Notes: generated by a model from the letters alone, not told the origin. 64,000 bases of DNA from Bacteriovoracaceae bacterium (GCA_016786485.1 JAEUWD010000017.1:1-64000); one strand, 5' to 3'. Shown: positions 1 through 9,498, counted from the stretch's first letter. A program made the numbers and translations.

Positions 1-1
1 T

Positions 2-724
2 TATGATTCACCCGAAATGAAACCAGAGCAAATTCGTGAAGTGAATGTCGTCGGAAATTTGAACAATCAAGTGAATCAAAAAGGAATTGAAGGAGTGGAA
101 AAAGGTTTATTTTACTCTATTCTTAATTCGTTGTTCTTTAACGATGGCGAAATGATTGTCGGTTTTTTACGTTCGCGTGGAGTAGGGATTCGTTTCAATA
201 AAGAAGTTATTAATAAACCAAAAGTGAAGCTACTCGAAAAATATAAAGACTTCTTGGCCACTACCCATTCAGCAAATGCTCCTGGTTCGCCACTAGCGCC
301 TGCTGATGAAACAGCAAGAACACAAGCACGAGCACTTATGAAGGAACCATTTTTGGTCGAGTCCCCATTGGTTAAACGTATCAAAGAAAAAGATAAATTT
401 TACTGGAAAGTTGATTCAGACAATTTCAGTGCTTATTTCACCAATGAGAAACGTGCTTTTGAGCGACTTGATCTGCATACGAGTTGGGGTAATTTAACAG
501 TGTACTGCAAAGACTATATGCTATTTGATGGCGTTCATGAGTTTCCAAAATATATGTACTTTAAAGATCTTAATGGTGTTTTTTACCAAATTGAATGGCT
601 ATCGATTAAGTATTACAGCAGCAAAGAAGACAATAGTAAGTCGACTGAAAAATACTTAGAAGCGCTTAAGAAAAATCAAGAAACAGAACGGGAATTGTTT
701 TTTAAACCTAGTTTTATTTTATAA
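2..724 (+). CDS. Unrecognised protein, probably 5'-partial
   Basis: The frame is open from the first bases of the window. The first ATG (17) has no Shine-Dalgarno sequence, so I think this is the C-terminal 240 or so residues of a longer protein. There is no signal peptide or membrane segment in the visible part. It is lysine- and aromatic-rich, with a Pro/Ala-rich linker about 90 residues in and a beta-rich C-terminal half that ends in a charged tail. The stop TAA (722-724) directly abuts the priA ATG, so the two genes are probably cotranscribed. I do not recognise the family and propose no function. Confidence 0.6.
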   Translation, partial: YDSPEMKPEQIREVNVVGNLNNQVNQKGIEGVEKGLFYSILNSLFFNDGEMIVGFLRSRGVGIRFNKEVINKPKVKLLEKYKDFLATTHSANAPGSPLAPADETARTQARALMKEPFLVESPLVKRIKEKDKFYWKVDSDNFSAYFTNEKRAFERLDLHTSWGNLTVYCKDYMLFDGVHEFPKYMYFKDLNGVFYQIEWLSIKYYSSKEDNSKSTEKYLEALKKNQETERELFFKPSFIL

Positions 725-2692
725 ATGAATTACTACTTAATTGCCGTTAATTTTCCTGCGCGAGTGAATGTTCTCACTTACCAGTCTGAACACGCGTATG
801 CTCCAGGTACATTGGTTAAAATCCCACTCGGTCGTCGCTCTGAGAGCGGTTGTGTGATAGGGCCTGCACCAAAGCCAGATTATAAAACAAAAGATATTAC
901 CGAACAGATTTCACCAGAACTTAGTCTGAATGCACTCGAGATAAAACTTTATACTTGGATTTCTCAGTATTATCATTATCCCTTAGGACAAGTGATCTTT
1001 GATTGTTTACCTAAGAGTTTAAAGCGTCCCCGGGAAATAAAATTTGCGATTGGCGAAAATCAAGCCTTAGAATACGATCTTTCAGCTGACCAAGCCAAAA
1101 TTTTTATGTCATTAAAGGCGCAGCTTGATACGGGCTTTTCCAAACATCTCATCCATGGGATTACTGGAAGCGGAAAAACAGCTATCTATTTAAAATTAGC
1201 GCTCGAAAAAATCGCTAACAAGCAATCCGTACTTTTTTTATTACCAGAAATTAATTTAACGCCGCAATTTACTGAGTTTTTTCAAAAACATGTCAGTTGT
1301 GAGATCTGTACCTATCACAGTGGCGTGAGCGATTCTGAAAAATATCAGATCTGGAAAAAGTGTAAGAATGGAACTGGGCCCATTTTAGTTCTGGGTGTAC
1401 GTAGTTCTATTTTTCTACCGATTACTAACCTCGGTTTAATTATTGTCGACGAAGAGCATGATCATTCCTTCAAACAAGATGATCGCTGTCCCTATAACGC
1501 TCGTGATATCGCAATCAAAAAAGCCAGTGATATGTCCTTTCCTATTATTCTGGGATCTGCTACTCCCATGATCGAAAACTATTACAACTATAAAGAAAGC
1601 AAAAATTATTATCCTATCACTAAGCGTGCCGCTATAGGTGTATTGCCGAAAGTTGAATTGGTCGATTTACGAAATGAAAAAGAAGATCGTGAACATTGGC
1701 CTTTTCGGAAGGAAACGCTTGAGATTATAAAAAAAGCCTTCGATAAAAATGAACAAGTTTTGGTTTTTATTAATCGTTTAGGTTTTTCAAATTTCATGCA
1801 ATGTTCAAGTTGTGGGCAACAATTTAATTGTCCTAATTGCAGTGTGACTCTTACCACTTACCGAAAAAGAAATATGCTCGAGTGTCATCACTGTGAGTAT
1901 AAAACACCGATTCCAACGTCATGTCCAAAGTGCTCTTGTTTAACTTTGATTCATCGAGGCTATGGTACGGAAAAAGTAGAAGAAGTTTTAAAAAATAAAT
2001 TTCCGAAACAAAAAATCGAACGTTTTGATCGCGATGAAATAAAAACTTTAAATGATCTTAAAGATAAACTGGACCGCTTTCATGCCCACAAGATTGATCT
2101 TTTTGTAGGGACCCAAATGTTATCCAAGGGTCATAACTTTCGTCGTGTGAATACAGTTATTATTTTAGGTGTAGATGCACTTCTCAATTTCCCCGATTTT
2201 CGATCCGAAGAACGTGTCTTTCAATTAGTTACGCAAGTTATCGGGCGCGCTGGTCGCTTTGGTCCTGAAAGTAGTGTTTATATTCAAACCTTCAATCCAG
2301 AAATGGATTTATTTAAGCAGATTCAATCTCATGAGTTTAATGCTTTTTACGAGTCAGAGTTGATTATTCGTCGGGCCGCTCATTGCCCACCGTTTACAAG
2401 ACTGGCGATGTTGTATTTCACCCATAAAAATAAAGAATTATTAGAAAGCTATGTCACAAAAGAATCAGTTAAACTAAAAAAACTAGTTTCCGACCATTTT
2501 AATCAGGTAAGTTTGTGGGGACCGCGTGCCGCCATGATTGAAAAACGTGCCAATCACTTCACATGGAGTTTGATGATTAAGTCGACAGAAGTCTCTCAAC
2601 TCCATCAATTCCTTAGTACTTTTGAAAAGAATGTGGAAGTCCCGACTGGCATGAAATTAAAAATCGATATTGATCCTTATTTTCTCAGTTAA
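725..2692 (+). CDS. priA: Primosomal protein N' (replication restart helicase PriA)
   Basis: PriA is the superfamily 2 DNA helicase that recognises abandoned forks and reloads the replisome. Seen here: an N-terminal 3'-DNA-binding region, Walker A GITGSGKT near residue 145, Walker B DEEHD near residue 241, the paired-cysteine zinc module (CSSC, CPNC, CHHC, CPKC) around residues 360-405, and the helicase C-terminal segment with QVIGRAGR. At 655 aa it is slightly shorter than the E. coli protein (732 aa) but complete. Its ATG follows the preceding stop with no gap, which implies translational coupling. Confidence 0.96.
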   Translation: MNYYLIAVNFPARVNVLTYQSEHAYAPGTLVKIPLGRRSESGCVIGPAPKPDYKTKDITEQISPELSLNALEIKLYTWISQYYHYPLGQVIFDCLPKSLKRPREIKFAIGENQALEYDLSADQAKIFMSLKAQLDTGFSKHLIHGITGSGKTAIYLKLALEKIANKQSVLFLLPEINLTPQFTEFFQKHVSCEICTYHSGVSDSEKYQIWKKCKNGTGPILVLGVRSSIFLPITNLGLIIVDEEHDHSFKQDDRCPYNARDIAIKKASDMSFPIILGSATPMIENYYNYKESKNYYPITKRAAIGVLPKVELVDLRNEKEDREHWPFRKETLEIIKKAFDKNEQVLVFINRLGFSNFMQCSSCGQQFNCPNCSVTLTTYRKRNMLECHHCEYKTPIPTSCPKCSCLTLIHRGYGTEKVEEVLKNKFPKQKIERFDRDEIKTLNDLKDKLDRFHAHKIDLFVGTQMLSKGHNFRRVNTVIILGVDALLNFPDFRSEERVFQLVTQVIGRAGRFGPESSVYIQTFNPEMDLFKQIQSHEFNAFYESELIIRRAAHCPPFTRLAMLYFTHKNKELLESYVTKESVKLKKLVSDHFNQVSLWGPRAAMIEKRANHFTWSLMIKSTEVSQLHQFLSTFEKNVEVPTGMKLKIDIDPYFLS

Positions 2693-2734
2693 GTCCGATC
2701 AAATTAATCAGTTATTATGTAAATAAAAAAATTT

Positions 2735-2761
2735 TCAGTGTTTTAAGAAATCAACCGATAA
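2735..2761 (+). promoter_or_regulatory. Possible sigma-28 (FliA) promoter, weak -35
   Basis: ACCGATAA at 2754-2761 matches the sigma-28 -10 element GCCGATAA at 7 of 8 positions. The octamer at the correct spacing (TCAGTGTT, 2735-2742, N11) is only a 4/8 match to TAAAGTTT. Predicted transcription would begin near 2768, about 13 nt before the ATG at 2781, leaving just room for the GGAG. Support comes mainly from better sites elsewhere in the window. Confidence 0.35.
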
Positions 2762-2780
2762 CTTGGATGGAGTATATTAT

Positions 2781-4916
2781 ATGAAAAAACTATTTTTGTT
2801 ATTTTTGTTAGTCACTCATTTCGCATTTGCGCAGCAGGAAGCCGTCGACATTACGAAACTGACTCGCAGACAATCTGAGAAATCTCCAGCAAAAGAAACA
2901 TTAAAATCTCAAACCGCTAAACCGGTAGCAAGCAGTGATAAGCCCTGTACTTTAGCTGATAATGAAAGAAAACTAAGTTTAGCTCGAGTTCATTTACAAA
3001 AATTATTCCAAGATGAGAAAAATGGTGAATTTTTTGTTGAAAATAATGGAACGGAAATCAGTTTAAATTCCTCACCAATCGCGATTAACTGTCGTGAAAT
3101 GATGGAGATTCAATTGAATCCTCCGACAGATGATAGCAAATTTTATTCGTTTGAAGCCAAAATCTCAAAACCAGTCGACGCAGTCATGGTGGCAACAGTG
3201 GAAGAGTGTGAAGGAAAAGAAAAATGCTGTTACCGAGCGGAAGAAAAAGATGTTCCGATTTGTGGTTACAAGTACTACAAAAAAGAAAATGGCGATATTA
3301 AAGAAGGTTATGAATTCTTTGCAGCCAACGCCGCCGGATTTTCAAGATGTCTCGAGCACTCAGGCGTCATTGATCGTACCAGCGGTTCGATGATTGAAGA
3401 CAATATGTATTTTGAAAGTATTGGCCCAAAAGTTTTCAAGCCAGCTGAAGTGGTGACTTCAGATGTTATGTGGAAGTCCGATCGTCTACTTATTGGCGGA
3501 GTAAATTCTCTTTATTCAACCGATGTTCAATATGATGGTTGCTACGCCTACGAAAAAATGGAAATCACGCCAATTGAAATTATTTCAAAATCGGATCTGA
3601 ACGAGCGCAGTCGTCGAAAGCAATTAGAAGATGAATTTCAAAAATTATGTGAACAAAAAGAATTTGATAAAATCTACAATCAACACAAAAAATATGATGC
3701 TGTCCTTGGTGATGTGAAGAAAATTGTCAATCAAGTGATAGAGTCTGATTATAAAGAATACGCTCAGAGCGCTTCGAGCAGAAGTCGCGAGGGAAAAAGC
3801 TTAAAAGAGCTTAATAGCGATAAAATCAAAGACTTCAGAGAGTACGTGATTGATCCACTAATCGAAGAGATGGTGGAACTTGCAGATACCATTTATGAAT
3901 TGAAAGAAGGCGAAACAGATAAGAAGACAAAAAAGACTAGAGAAGAACTGGTTTCTGAATTGGCCGGTCTTGAAAATAAATTAAAAAGTTATAGTAAAGC
4001 TCCTTACTTAACAATTGCCGATAGAAATAAATTTGCTGAACAAAAAGCTTATGATGCAGCTTATGATTTAACGACGGTTCTTAATCGTATTGATAAGTTT
4101 AATGCCAAAGAGTTAATTTCGGATGGCAGCGATGAAATTTGGCAAGATGTGAAAAAAGATAATCAAAAATATGCCGGTATCGTCGAAGAAGTGCAAAATA
4201 GTGAAGATCGTAAGGCAGGTTTGAGACCACATGATGCTGAGATGGCAGAAGAAAATGCAGCCTATGAATTACAATTATTAAAGAGCATCGAAGCTGATTA
4301 TCAAAGTAGTTTCAAGATGGCGATGATGCAAATTCAGCGTGAATGTCCTTATATGTCGACTGTAAAACCGGATCAAGCAGAAACGATGATGAGTCGTTAC
4401 GGTTATTGTCCAGCTTACGATCAAGCGGCAATGTTAGCAGAAGAAATGAAAGAAGCCCTCGCTGAGCAAAGTAAAGTAGTTAAAGAGTGGCAGGAAAAAG
4501 CGAAGCAATATCGAGCTGAACATAATGCTGCTACCAAGAAAGATGGCCTCAAAGGCGATAGCAAGTCTCGTTTAGAACAATATCGTTCACGTCTTGAGCG
4601 TTATTCATCAGATAGTAGTTCGAATTATAATCTCGATACACGTTATAATTACAACATGACTTCAAACCCAAATTTAAATATGTGGTCAAATAACAACTAC
4701 TTTAATGGCAGCAGTCCGTTTATGAATAATTCAAATTATCATAATGGTTATAACGGAAACTTCTCGAGCCCATTCTATCAAAGCTCACCTTATCAACAGA
4801 TGATGAATCCTTCGATGGGATTTAATCTAAATTGGGGTGCGGGATCGATGAACCGTATGCCGGCTTATTATAATAATCAGAATGCCATGGGTTCGTATAA
4901 TCTCTGGAATAGCTAG
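2781..4916 (+). CDS. Large secreted coiled-coil protein, function unknown
   Basis: 711 aa. I use the ATG at 2781 rather than an in-frame TTG at 2763, because GGAG at 2769-2772 is well spaced and the protein then begins with a clean signal peptide (MKKLFLLFLLVTHFAFA, cleavage before QQ). An N-terminal domain carries several cysteines (near ECEGKEKCC, DVPICG, YDGCYAYE). Long charged helical stretches follow, from about residue 270 to 620, likely coiled coil. The last 90 residues are strikingly rich in Asn, Tyr, Ser and Met. No known family is recognised. A periplasmic or outer-surface structural role is only a guess. A sigma-28-like -10 element lies just upstream. It is convergent with the next gene; the two stop codons share CTAG. 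Confidence 0.85.
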   Translation: MKKLFLLFLLVTHFAFAQQEAVDITKLTRRQSEKSPAKETLKSQTAKPVASSDKPCTLADNERKLSLARVHLQKLFQDEKNGEFFVENNGTEISLNSSPIAINCREMMEIQLNPPTDDSKFYSFEAKISKPVDAVMVATVEECEGKEKCCYRAEEKDVPICGYKYYKKENGDIKEGYEFFAANAAGFSRCLEHSGVIDRTSGSMIEDNMYFESIGPKVFKPAEVVTSDVMWKSDRLLIGGVNSLYSTDVQYDGCYAYEKMEITPIEIISKSDLNERSRRKQLEDEFQKLCEQKEFDKIYNQHKKYDAVLGDVKKIVNQVIESDYKEYAQSASSRSREGKSLKELNSDKIKDFREYVIDPLIEEMVELADTIYELKEGETDKKTKKTREELVSELAGLENKLKSYSKAPYLTIADRNKFAEQKAYDAAYDLTTVLNRIDKFNAKELISDGSDEIWQDVKKDNQKYAGIVEEVQNSEDRKAGLRPHDAEMAEENAAYELQLLKSIEADYQSSFKMAMMQIQRECPYMSTVKPDQAETMMSRYGYCPAYDQAAMLAEEMKEALAEQSKVVKEWQEKAKQYRAEHNAATKKDGLKGDSKSRLEQYRSRLERYSSDSSSNYNLDTRYNYNMTSNPNLNMWSNNNYFNGSSPFMNNSNYHNGYNGNFSSPFYQSSPYQQMMNPSMGFNLNWGAGSMNRMPAYYNNQNAMGSYNLWNS

Positions 4917-6379
4917 AAAACTAAACCAAGATTTAAACCAACAATGTAACTGTTAGTCGTCGCGAGATTACCAGCACCGGTGAAACCATAGTAATCACCA
5001 GTCATGTGGTAACCGAGAATACCACCAAGGGTAATGCTTGGATTCCAGCGATAATCAAAACCGAAATCAAACTCATAGCCTAGGTCATTTTTCTGATCGA
5101 CCCCAGCGGCAGCGCTTGAAAGTTGTCCTTTTACGTGGTTGAAATAAGTTGAGCCGGCCTTAGCTGTTTCTACCGCAGTTGCGTAGATCATGGCCATTTT
5201 CCAAGTCCAGTTTTCAGCATTGTAATCAGCGTAGAATTTTAAGAAGTTCGCGTTGGTAATTGATGAAGCAAAAACATCACTATTAGCATCGTTTAAATCT
5301 TCAATCGCCATTTTGTTATAACGGAACATGAGATATGCCACCTGATAATTTGGGTTAGCATACATCGCTCCAAATTCACCTACATCATCGCCACTTGCAC
5401 CTGAAAGATGACCGGCATTAAGACCAAGTTTCCAGGTTGGAGTAAGTTTATAGCTTGTCTCAACGATGTAAGCTGAAGCTTTATAACTTGAATTGGTCGG
5501 AGCGCCTGTACCGTATGGGTCTTGCACGTCACCGGTGTAGCTAATGGCTTCCGCACCGATGCTAAATTTCTCCCAATTCTTTTTTGCGTAAAGATCAATG
5601 ATGGTTAAACTAGTAGCTCCAATGCTATTTAAATCAGTTGCAGGATCAGTTCCACCTGGTGCTAAACGCATGTAGTAGCTATTTGCGCCGCCAGCTTTTC
5701 TTGAGCCGTAATAGATACCGCCCATCGTGTTTGAATTTTTATTATCGTAAAGAAGTGAAACACCGGTTTCTTTAACGTCAGTTTGAGAAGTTAAATTTTC
5801 GGTATTAATTTTCGCCCACTGTGGAGTGAAAACAAAATTTCCAATGCGGTAATCAATTTGAATACCATCGTAAACAGTTAAGTAACGATCCCAAACATCC
5901 TGACCGTCATCGAATAATAAACCAAGACCCCATGATTTTGTATGGCGACCAATACGATAAATAGCGGTATCAGCATAGAGTTCAGCATAAATTTTATTGG
6001 CCACGAGTGAACCTGAAGTAGCTGGACGAGTAAAATGAGTGAAGCCGTTTGTTGCTAGTTGTGCAGTGGTTGTGTCATTGTTACCGAGCTGACCACCACG
6101 GTTTGGACCCATACTAAATTCACCTTTAATTGTGGCGGCATCGTTAACAATAATTTTTGGTTCAAGACGAAAAATAAAACTTTGGAATTTTGCGTTTTCA
6201 GAAACCCCATCAAGTGCCACACTGTCAGGATCGTATGTTGGAGAAACACCTTCTGCGCCGTGGTACTTGTTAATTCTCATCGTATCAACTGCAAAAACAC
6301 CTGACCATTCGATCGGCAGACCTGCTTGAACCTCGTGGGCCAAGAGTACAAAGGTAAGGCAAATGAGTAAGTGTTTCAC
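4913..6379 (-). CDS. Outer-membrane beta-barrel protein (porin-like)
   Basis: 488 aa with a GTG start. AAGGAG lies 5 nt upstream. The N-terminus is a typical signal peptide (MKHLLICLTFVLLAHEVQA-G). The mature part alternates short amphipathic aromatic strands with Asn/Asp/Gly turns and ends in ...GLVF, the terminal Phe expected for BamA-assembled barrels. No catalytic motif is visible. Lengths of this order suit a 16- to 18-strand barrel. It is divergent from the PBP gene, with a 52-bp shared upstream region, and overlaps the convergent 2781-4916 gene by 4 bp. A porin or alginate-porin-like channel is likely, but the substrate cannot be told. Confidence 0.8.
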   Translation of the reverse strand: MKHLLICLTFVLLAHEVQAGLPIEWSGVFAVDTMRINKYHGAEGVSPTYDPDSVALDGVSENAKFQSFIFRLEPKIIVNDAATIKGEFSMGPNRGGQLGNNDTTTAQLATNGFTHFTRPATSGSLVANKIYAELYADTAIYRIGRHTKSWGLGLLFDDGQDVWDRYLTVYDGIQIDYRIGNFVFTPQWAKINTENLTSQTDVKETGVSLLYDNKNSNTMGGIYYGSRKAGGANSYYMRLAPGGTDPATDLNSIGATSLTIIDLYAKKNWEKFSIGAEAISYTGDVQDPYGTGAPTNSSYKASAYIVETSYKLTPTWKLGLNAGHLSGASGDDVGEFGAMYANPNYQVAYLMFRYNKMAIEDLNDANSDVFASSITNANFLKFYADYNAENWTWKMAMIYATAVETAKAGSTYFNHVKGQLSSAAAGVDQKNDLGYEFDFGFDYRWNPSITLGGILGYHMTGDYYGFTGAGNLATTNSYIVGLNLGLVF

Positions 6380-6431
6380 GTGATCTCCTTAAATGAGATA
6401 TTAAAATCAATTATTAAGTGATAAAAATATT

Positions 6432-8375
6432 ATGATAACGATAAACTGGCAAACCACACTTACGAAAATGATGAGAAAATTCCTTCAGGATAAAAATAAA
6501 TTTCTAGTTTCTGTGGCGCTTATAGTCATTCTCGCGATGGGTTTGGTGTTAGCACAACTTATTTACATGATTTTCCATGTGGAATCAGTCATGAGCCTTC
6601 ATAGTGCACAAGAGCAACAACAAACTATGAAAAGCAAAGATCTGATTGAGAGTGAAAGTCTTGTTCGAGTCAATGATCTGAATTATTTTTTGCTTTTTTT
6701 AGACTCATCACAAGCACCTATCAAAAATCCTCTCCAGGAAGCTTTGGGCGAGATTGCGACCGTTAGTGAAGATCTTCCACTTCCACCGCTTTTAAAAAAT
6801 GATTGTGAAGAACTTTATTGTTTTCAATATAAAGCGGGTTTTGAAAAAATTCCATCGAGCTTATGGCGTGGTCTGATTGGGATTGAAGATGTACGCTTTC
6901 TCGAGCACCAAGGGATCGATTTTAAATCTATTTTTCGTGCGCTTTGGATAGATTTAACTCAACTTAAAATGGCGCAGGGTGGATCAACCATCACACAGCA
7001 ATTATCAAAAAATCTTTTTTTCTCGAATGAAAGATCAATTATTCGGAAAATTAAAGAAGCAGTCTATTCACTTTATATCGAAACCAAATTTAGCAAAGAA
7101 CAAATTATTAATGCCTATTTAAATGAAGTTTTTTGGGGCAGTTTACAGGGTGTACAAATTAAAGGCTTTTATGCTGCGGCTTTGGCTTATTTTTCAAAAT
7201 TACCAGAAGACTTATCTGATTACGAAGTTTCGATTCTGATTAGTATGTTAAAGGGACCTTATTATTATTCACCTTTATTACATCCAGATAGGTTACGTGA
7301 ACGTGCCAATTTAGTTTATAAAATTTTGGGTGATTTAGAATTATTAGTGTATGCCGAAAATGGTGTTTGGAGTGATAAGGATTGGTCGCGCTGGCTGAAA
7401 CAACTCGAGCGACAAAATAACCGTAAAAATTTCCGTGCTATCTGGCGGACCACACGTTCTGAAAGTTCACTTTTAAGTTCGTATGAAGAATATATTTTTC
7501 ATCTCTCTGTTTTTGAAGCTTTGAGAAACGTTAGTACGCAAATTAAAGATAAAGATATTGCCATTAAGGCGATGATAAATCAGGTTTCATGTCCGGGTAA
7601 TTGCGAACCAGCTTTTGGTTATTATTCAAAAATCGAACGCAACAAAGAGAAAGCACTCGACGGTGAATTTCATCAGGTGGGTAGCGTGCTTAAGCCCATT
7701 TTTTATCAAATTCTCTTAAACAACGGTAAAAAAATTGATGAAGAAGTTTCTACCTCTCCGATTACGCTTCAATTGAAGTCAGGTGAGTGGACACCGAAAG
7801 AAAGTCATCCTCCAGAAGCTGAAAGTGTGACTGTTTTGCGTGCGTTACAGGATTCAAAAAATATTCCCCTCATTCGTCTTGCCCAGTCGGTGGGCTTTGA
7901 TAAAATTGAAAACGAAGCCCTGCTTTATTTACCGGAACTCAAAACTCCGCTAAGTGAGTATCCTTCACAAATGCTGGGTTCGGTCGAAATGTCGGTAAAA
8001 TCTGTTTCGGATACCTATCAACAATATATTCAGAACGAATGTAGTAAAATTAGTGATGGTGAGTACGATTTTGAAGACGGAATTCTCTATCAACTTTCAC
8101 GACACGGTGAAACGACTATTTCCAAGGCCATTTCTGAACGTCTTAAGGATGTGCCCTTCTTTGGTAAGACAGGAACTACTAATTCGGGTTTGGATAATTG
8201 GTATGTGGCCTATGATGGTCACTGGAATTATGTTTTCTGGCTTGGCTTGGAAGGTAATCGGATTGATCAGAAGTTAGCACTGTCTGGGGCTTGGACTTCT
8301 TTTCAAATATTTCAGAATTTTTACCTTTTTAGGGGAAAACGCTTCGTCGACCTTGCCTGCCCCGTCGAACTCTAA
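6432..8375 (+). CDS. Class A penicillin-binding protein (PBP1-type glycosyltransferase/transpeptidase)
   Basis: 647 aa. There is a cytoplasmic N-terminus and one membrane anchor (about residues 25-48). The GT51 glycosyltransferase follows, with EDVRFLEHQGID (about residue 151) and GGSTITQQLSKNLFF (about 182). The transpeptidase has the three active-site motifs: SVLK with nucleophile Ser near 418, SKN near 475 and KTGTT near 579. It polymerises and crosslinks peptidoglycan in the periplasm. No clear Shine-Dalgarno precedes the ATG at 6432; ATG 6468 or 6471 are alternatives. The transpeptidase domain is compact. It is followed by tRNA-Gln after a 75-bp gap. Confidence 0.93.
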   Translation: MITINWQTTLTKMMRKFLQDKNKFLVSVALIVILAMGLVLAQLIYMIFHVESVMSLHSAQEQQQTMKSKDLIESESLVRVNDLNYFLLFLDSSQAPIKNPLQEALGEIATVSEDLPLPPLLKNDCEELYCFQYKAGFEKIPSSLWRGLIGIEDVRFLEHQGIDFKSIFRALWIDLTQLKMAQGGSTITQQLSKNLFFSNERSIIRKIKEAVYSLYIETKFSKEQIINAYLNEVFWGSLQGVQIKGFYAAALAYFSKLPEDLSDYEVSILISMLKGPYYYSPLLHPDRLRERANLVYKILGDLELLVYAENGVWSDKDWSRWLKQLERQNNRKNFRAIWRTTRSESSLLSSYEEYIFHLSVFEALRNVSTQIKDKDIAIKAMINQVSCPGNCEPAFGYYSKIERNKEKALDGEFHQVGSVLKPIFYQILLNNGKKIDEEVSTSPITLQLKSGEWTPKESHPPEAESVTVLRALQDSKNIPLIRLAQSVGFDKIENEALLYLPELKTPLSEYPSQMLGSVEMSVKSVSDTYQQYIQNECSKISDGEYDFEDGILYQLSRHGETTISKAISERLKDVPFFGKTGTTNSGLDNWYVAYDGHWNYVFWLGLEGNRIDQKLALSGAWTSFQIFQNFYLFRGKRFVDLACPVEL

Positions 8376-8404
8376 GAAATTCCGTATATTGCAGCGAACA
8401 TTTA

Positions 8405-8433
8405 TTGCAAAACGGTCATGACCATAGTATTTT
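8405..8433 (+). promoter_or_regulatory. Sigma-70-type promoter for tRNA-Gln
   Basis: TTGCAA (8405-8410), a 17-bp spacer and TATTTT (8428-8433) lie about 17 nt before the mature tRNA 5' end. The spacer contains a perfect 10-bp palindrome, GGTCATGACC (8414-8423), which could be an operator or chance. Confidence 0.45.
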
Positions 8434-8450
8434 TTGTCCATCCATACAGT

Positions 8451-8525
8451 TGGGGTGTCGACAAGCGGCAAGTCAGCAGATTTTGATTCTGCCATCCGAA
8501 GGTTCGAATCCTTCCACCCCAGCCA
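8451..8525 (+). tRNA. tRNA-Gln (anticodon UUG)
   Basis: A complete cloverleaf is visible. Acceptor stem TGGGGTG (8451-8457) pairs with CACCCCA (8515-8521), followed by discriminator G and encoded CCA (8523-8525). The anticodon stem GCAGA/TCTGC encloses the loop TTTTGAT with anticodon TTG at 8483-8485. The T arm contains GGTTCGAATCC. The first pair is U1-A72, typical of tRNA-Gln. prs begins 24 nt downstream, so the two are probably cotranscribed. Confidence 0.97.
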
Positions 8526-8549
8526 TTTTTAAAATGAATTCAGGAGGCC

Positions 8550-9497
8550 ATGTTGAGAAGAATTGTACTAGTTTCGGGCTCCTCAAATCCATCACTTGCT
8601 AAAGCTATTTCGGAATCTCTAGATGTCGCACTAGTGAATCCGCAATTGCGTCGTTTTGCTAACGGTGAAGTTTACTGTGAGATTGAAAAAAACGTTCGCG
8701 GTGCTGATGTTTTTATTATTCAGTCCACTTGTACACCGGCCAATGAAAACCTAATGGAATTATTGATTATGATCGATGCTCTTAAGCGAGCTTCGGCCAC
8801 ATCAATTACTGCTGTTATGCCTCATTACGGTTACTCAAGACAAGATCGTAAGGTTCGTCCGCGGTCTCCGATTACTGCGAAACTCGTAGCTGATTTACTA
8901 ACTTCAGCCGGTGCTACACGAGTGATTACGATGGATTTACATGCTGGTCAGATTCAAGGTTATTTTAATATTCCATTCGATAATATTTACGCTTCACCAG
9001 TTTTTGCAAAATTTATGCAAGAAGAACTGCCGCAGAAAAATTTGATCTGTATTTCGCCTGATTCAGGTGGTGTCGAGCGCGTTCGTCATTACGCTAAGAT
9101 GTTAAATGTTGATTTAGCTTTAATTGATAAGCGTCGAACAGCTCCTAACGTGGCGAAGGCCATGAACGTCGTTGGGGACGTGGCGGGTAAAGATTGTGTC
9201 ATTATTGATGATATGATCGATACAGCAGGGACATTGGTTCAGGCTGCAGAAGCGCTGAAACGTGAAGGTGCGCTTCGCATTTTTGCGTGCGCTACTCACG
9301 GTGTTTTCAGTGACCCAGCTTTGACCAGAATTGCTGAGTGTACTGCTTTAGAGCAAGTGATTGTAACTGATACGATTCCCTTGAGTCCTGAAGGTCGCAA
9401 GCTTTCAAAAATCAAAGTTCTTTCAACCAGTGAAATTTTATCTAAGGCCATTCACCGTACATTTAACAATGATTCGGTAAGTTCGCTTTTCGTCTAA
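8550..9497 (+). CDS. prs: Ribose-phosphate pyrophosphokinase
   Basis: Prs makes PRPP from ribose 5-phosphate and ATP for nucleotide, His and Trp synthesis. The 315 aa are full length for class I enzymes. Seen: NENLMELLIMIDALKRAS, YGYSRQDRK, the DLHAGQIQGYF metal/ATP region, SPDSGGVERVRHYAK and the PRPP loop DDMIDTAGTL near residue 220. AGGAGG (8542-8547) lies only 2 nt before the ATG but 5 nt before the next codon, TTG at 8553. The real start could therefore be that TTG, one codon shorter. It forms an operon with pth (1-nt gap) and ychF. Confidence 0.97.
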   Translation: MLRRIVLVSGSSNPSLAKAISESLDVALVNPQLRRFANGEVYCEIEKNVRGADVFIIQSTCTPANENLMELLIMIDALKRASATSITAVMPHYGYSRQDRKVRPRSPITAKLVADLLTSAGATRVITMDLHAGQIQGYFNIPFDNIYASPVFAKFMQEELPQKNLICISPDSGGVERVRHYAKMLNVDLALIDKRRTAPNVAKAMNVVGDVAGKDCVIIDDMIDTAGTLVQAAEALKREGALRIFACATHGVFSDPALTRIAECTALEQVIVTDTIPLSPEGRKLSKIKVLSTSEILSKAIHRTFNNDSVSSLFV

Positions 9498-9498
9498 C

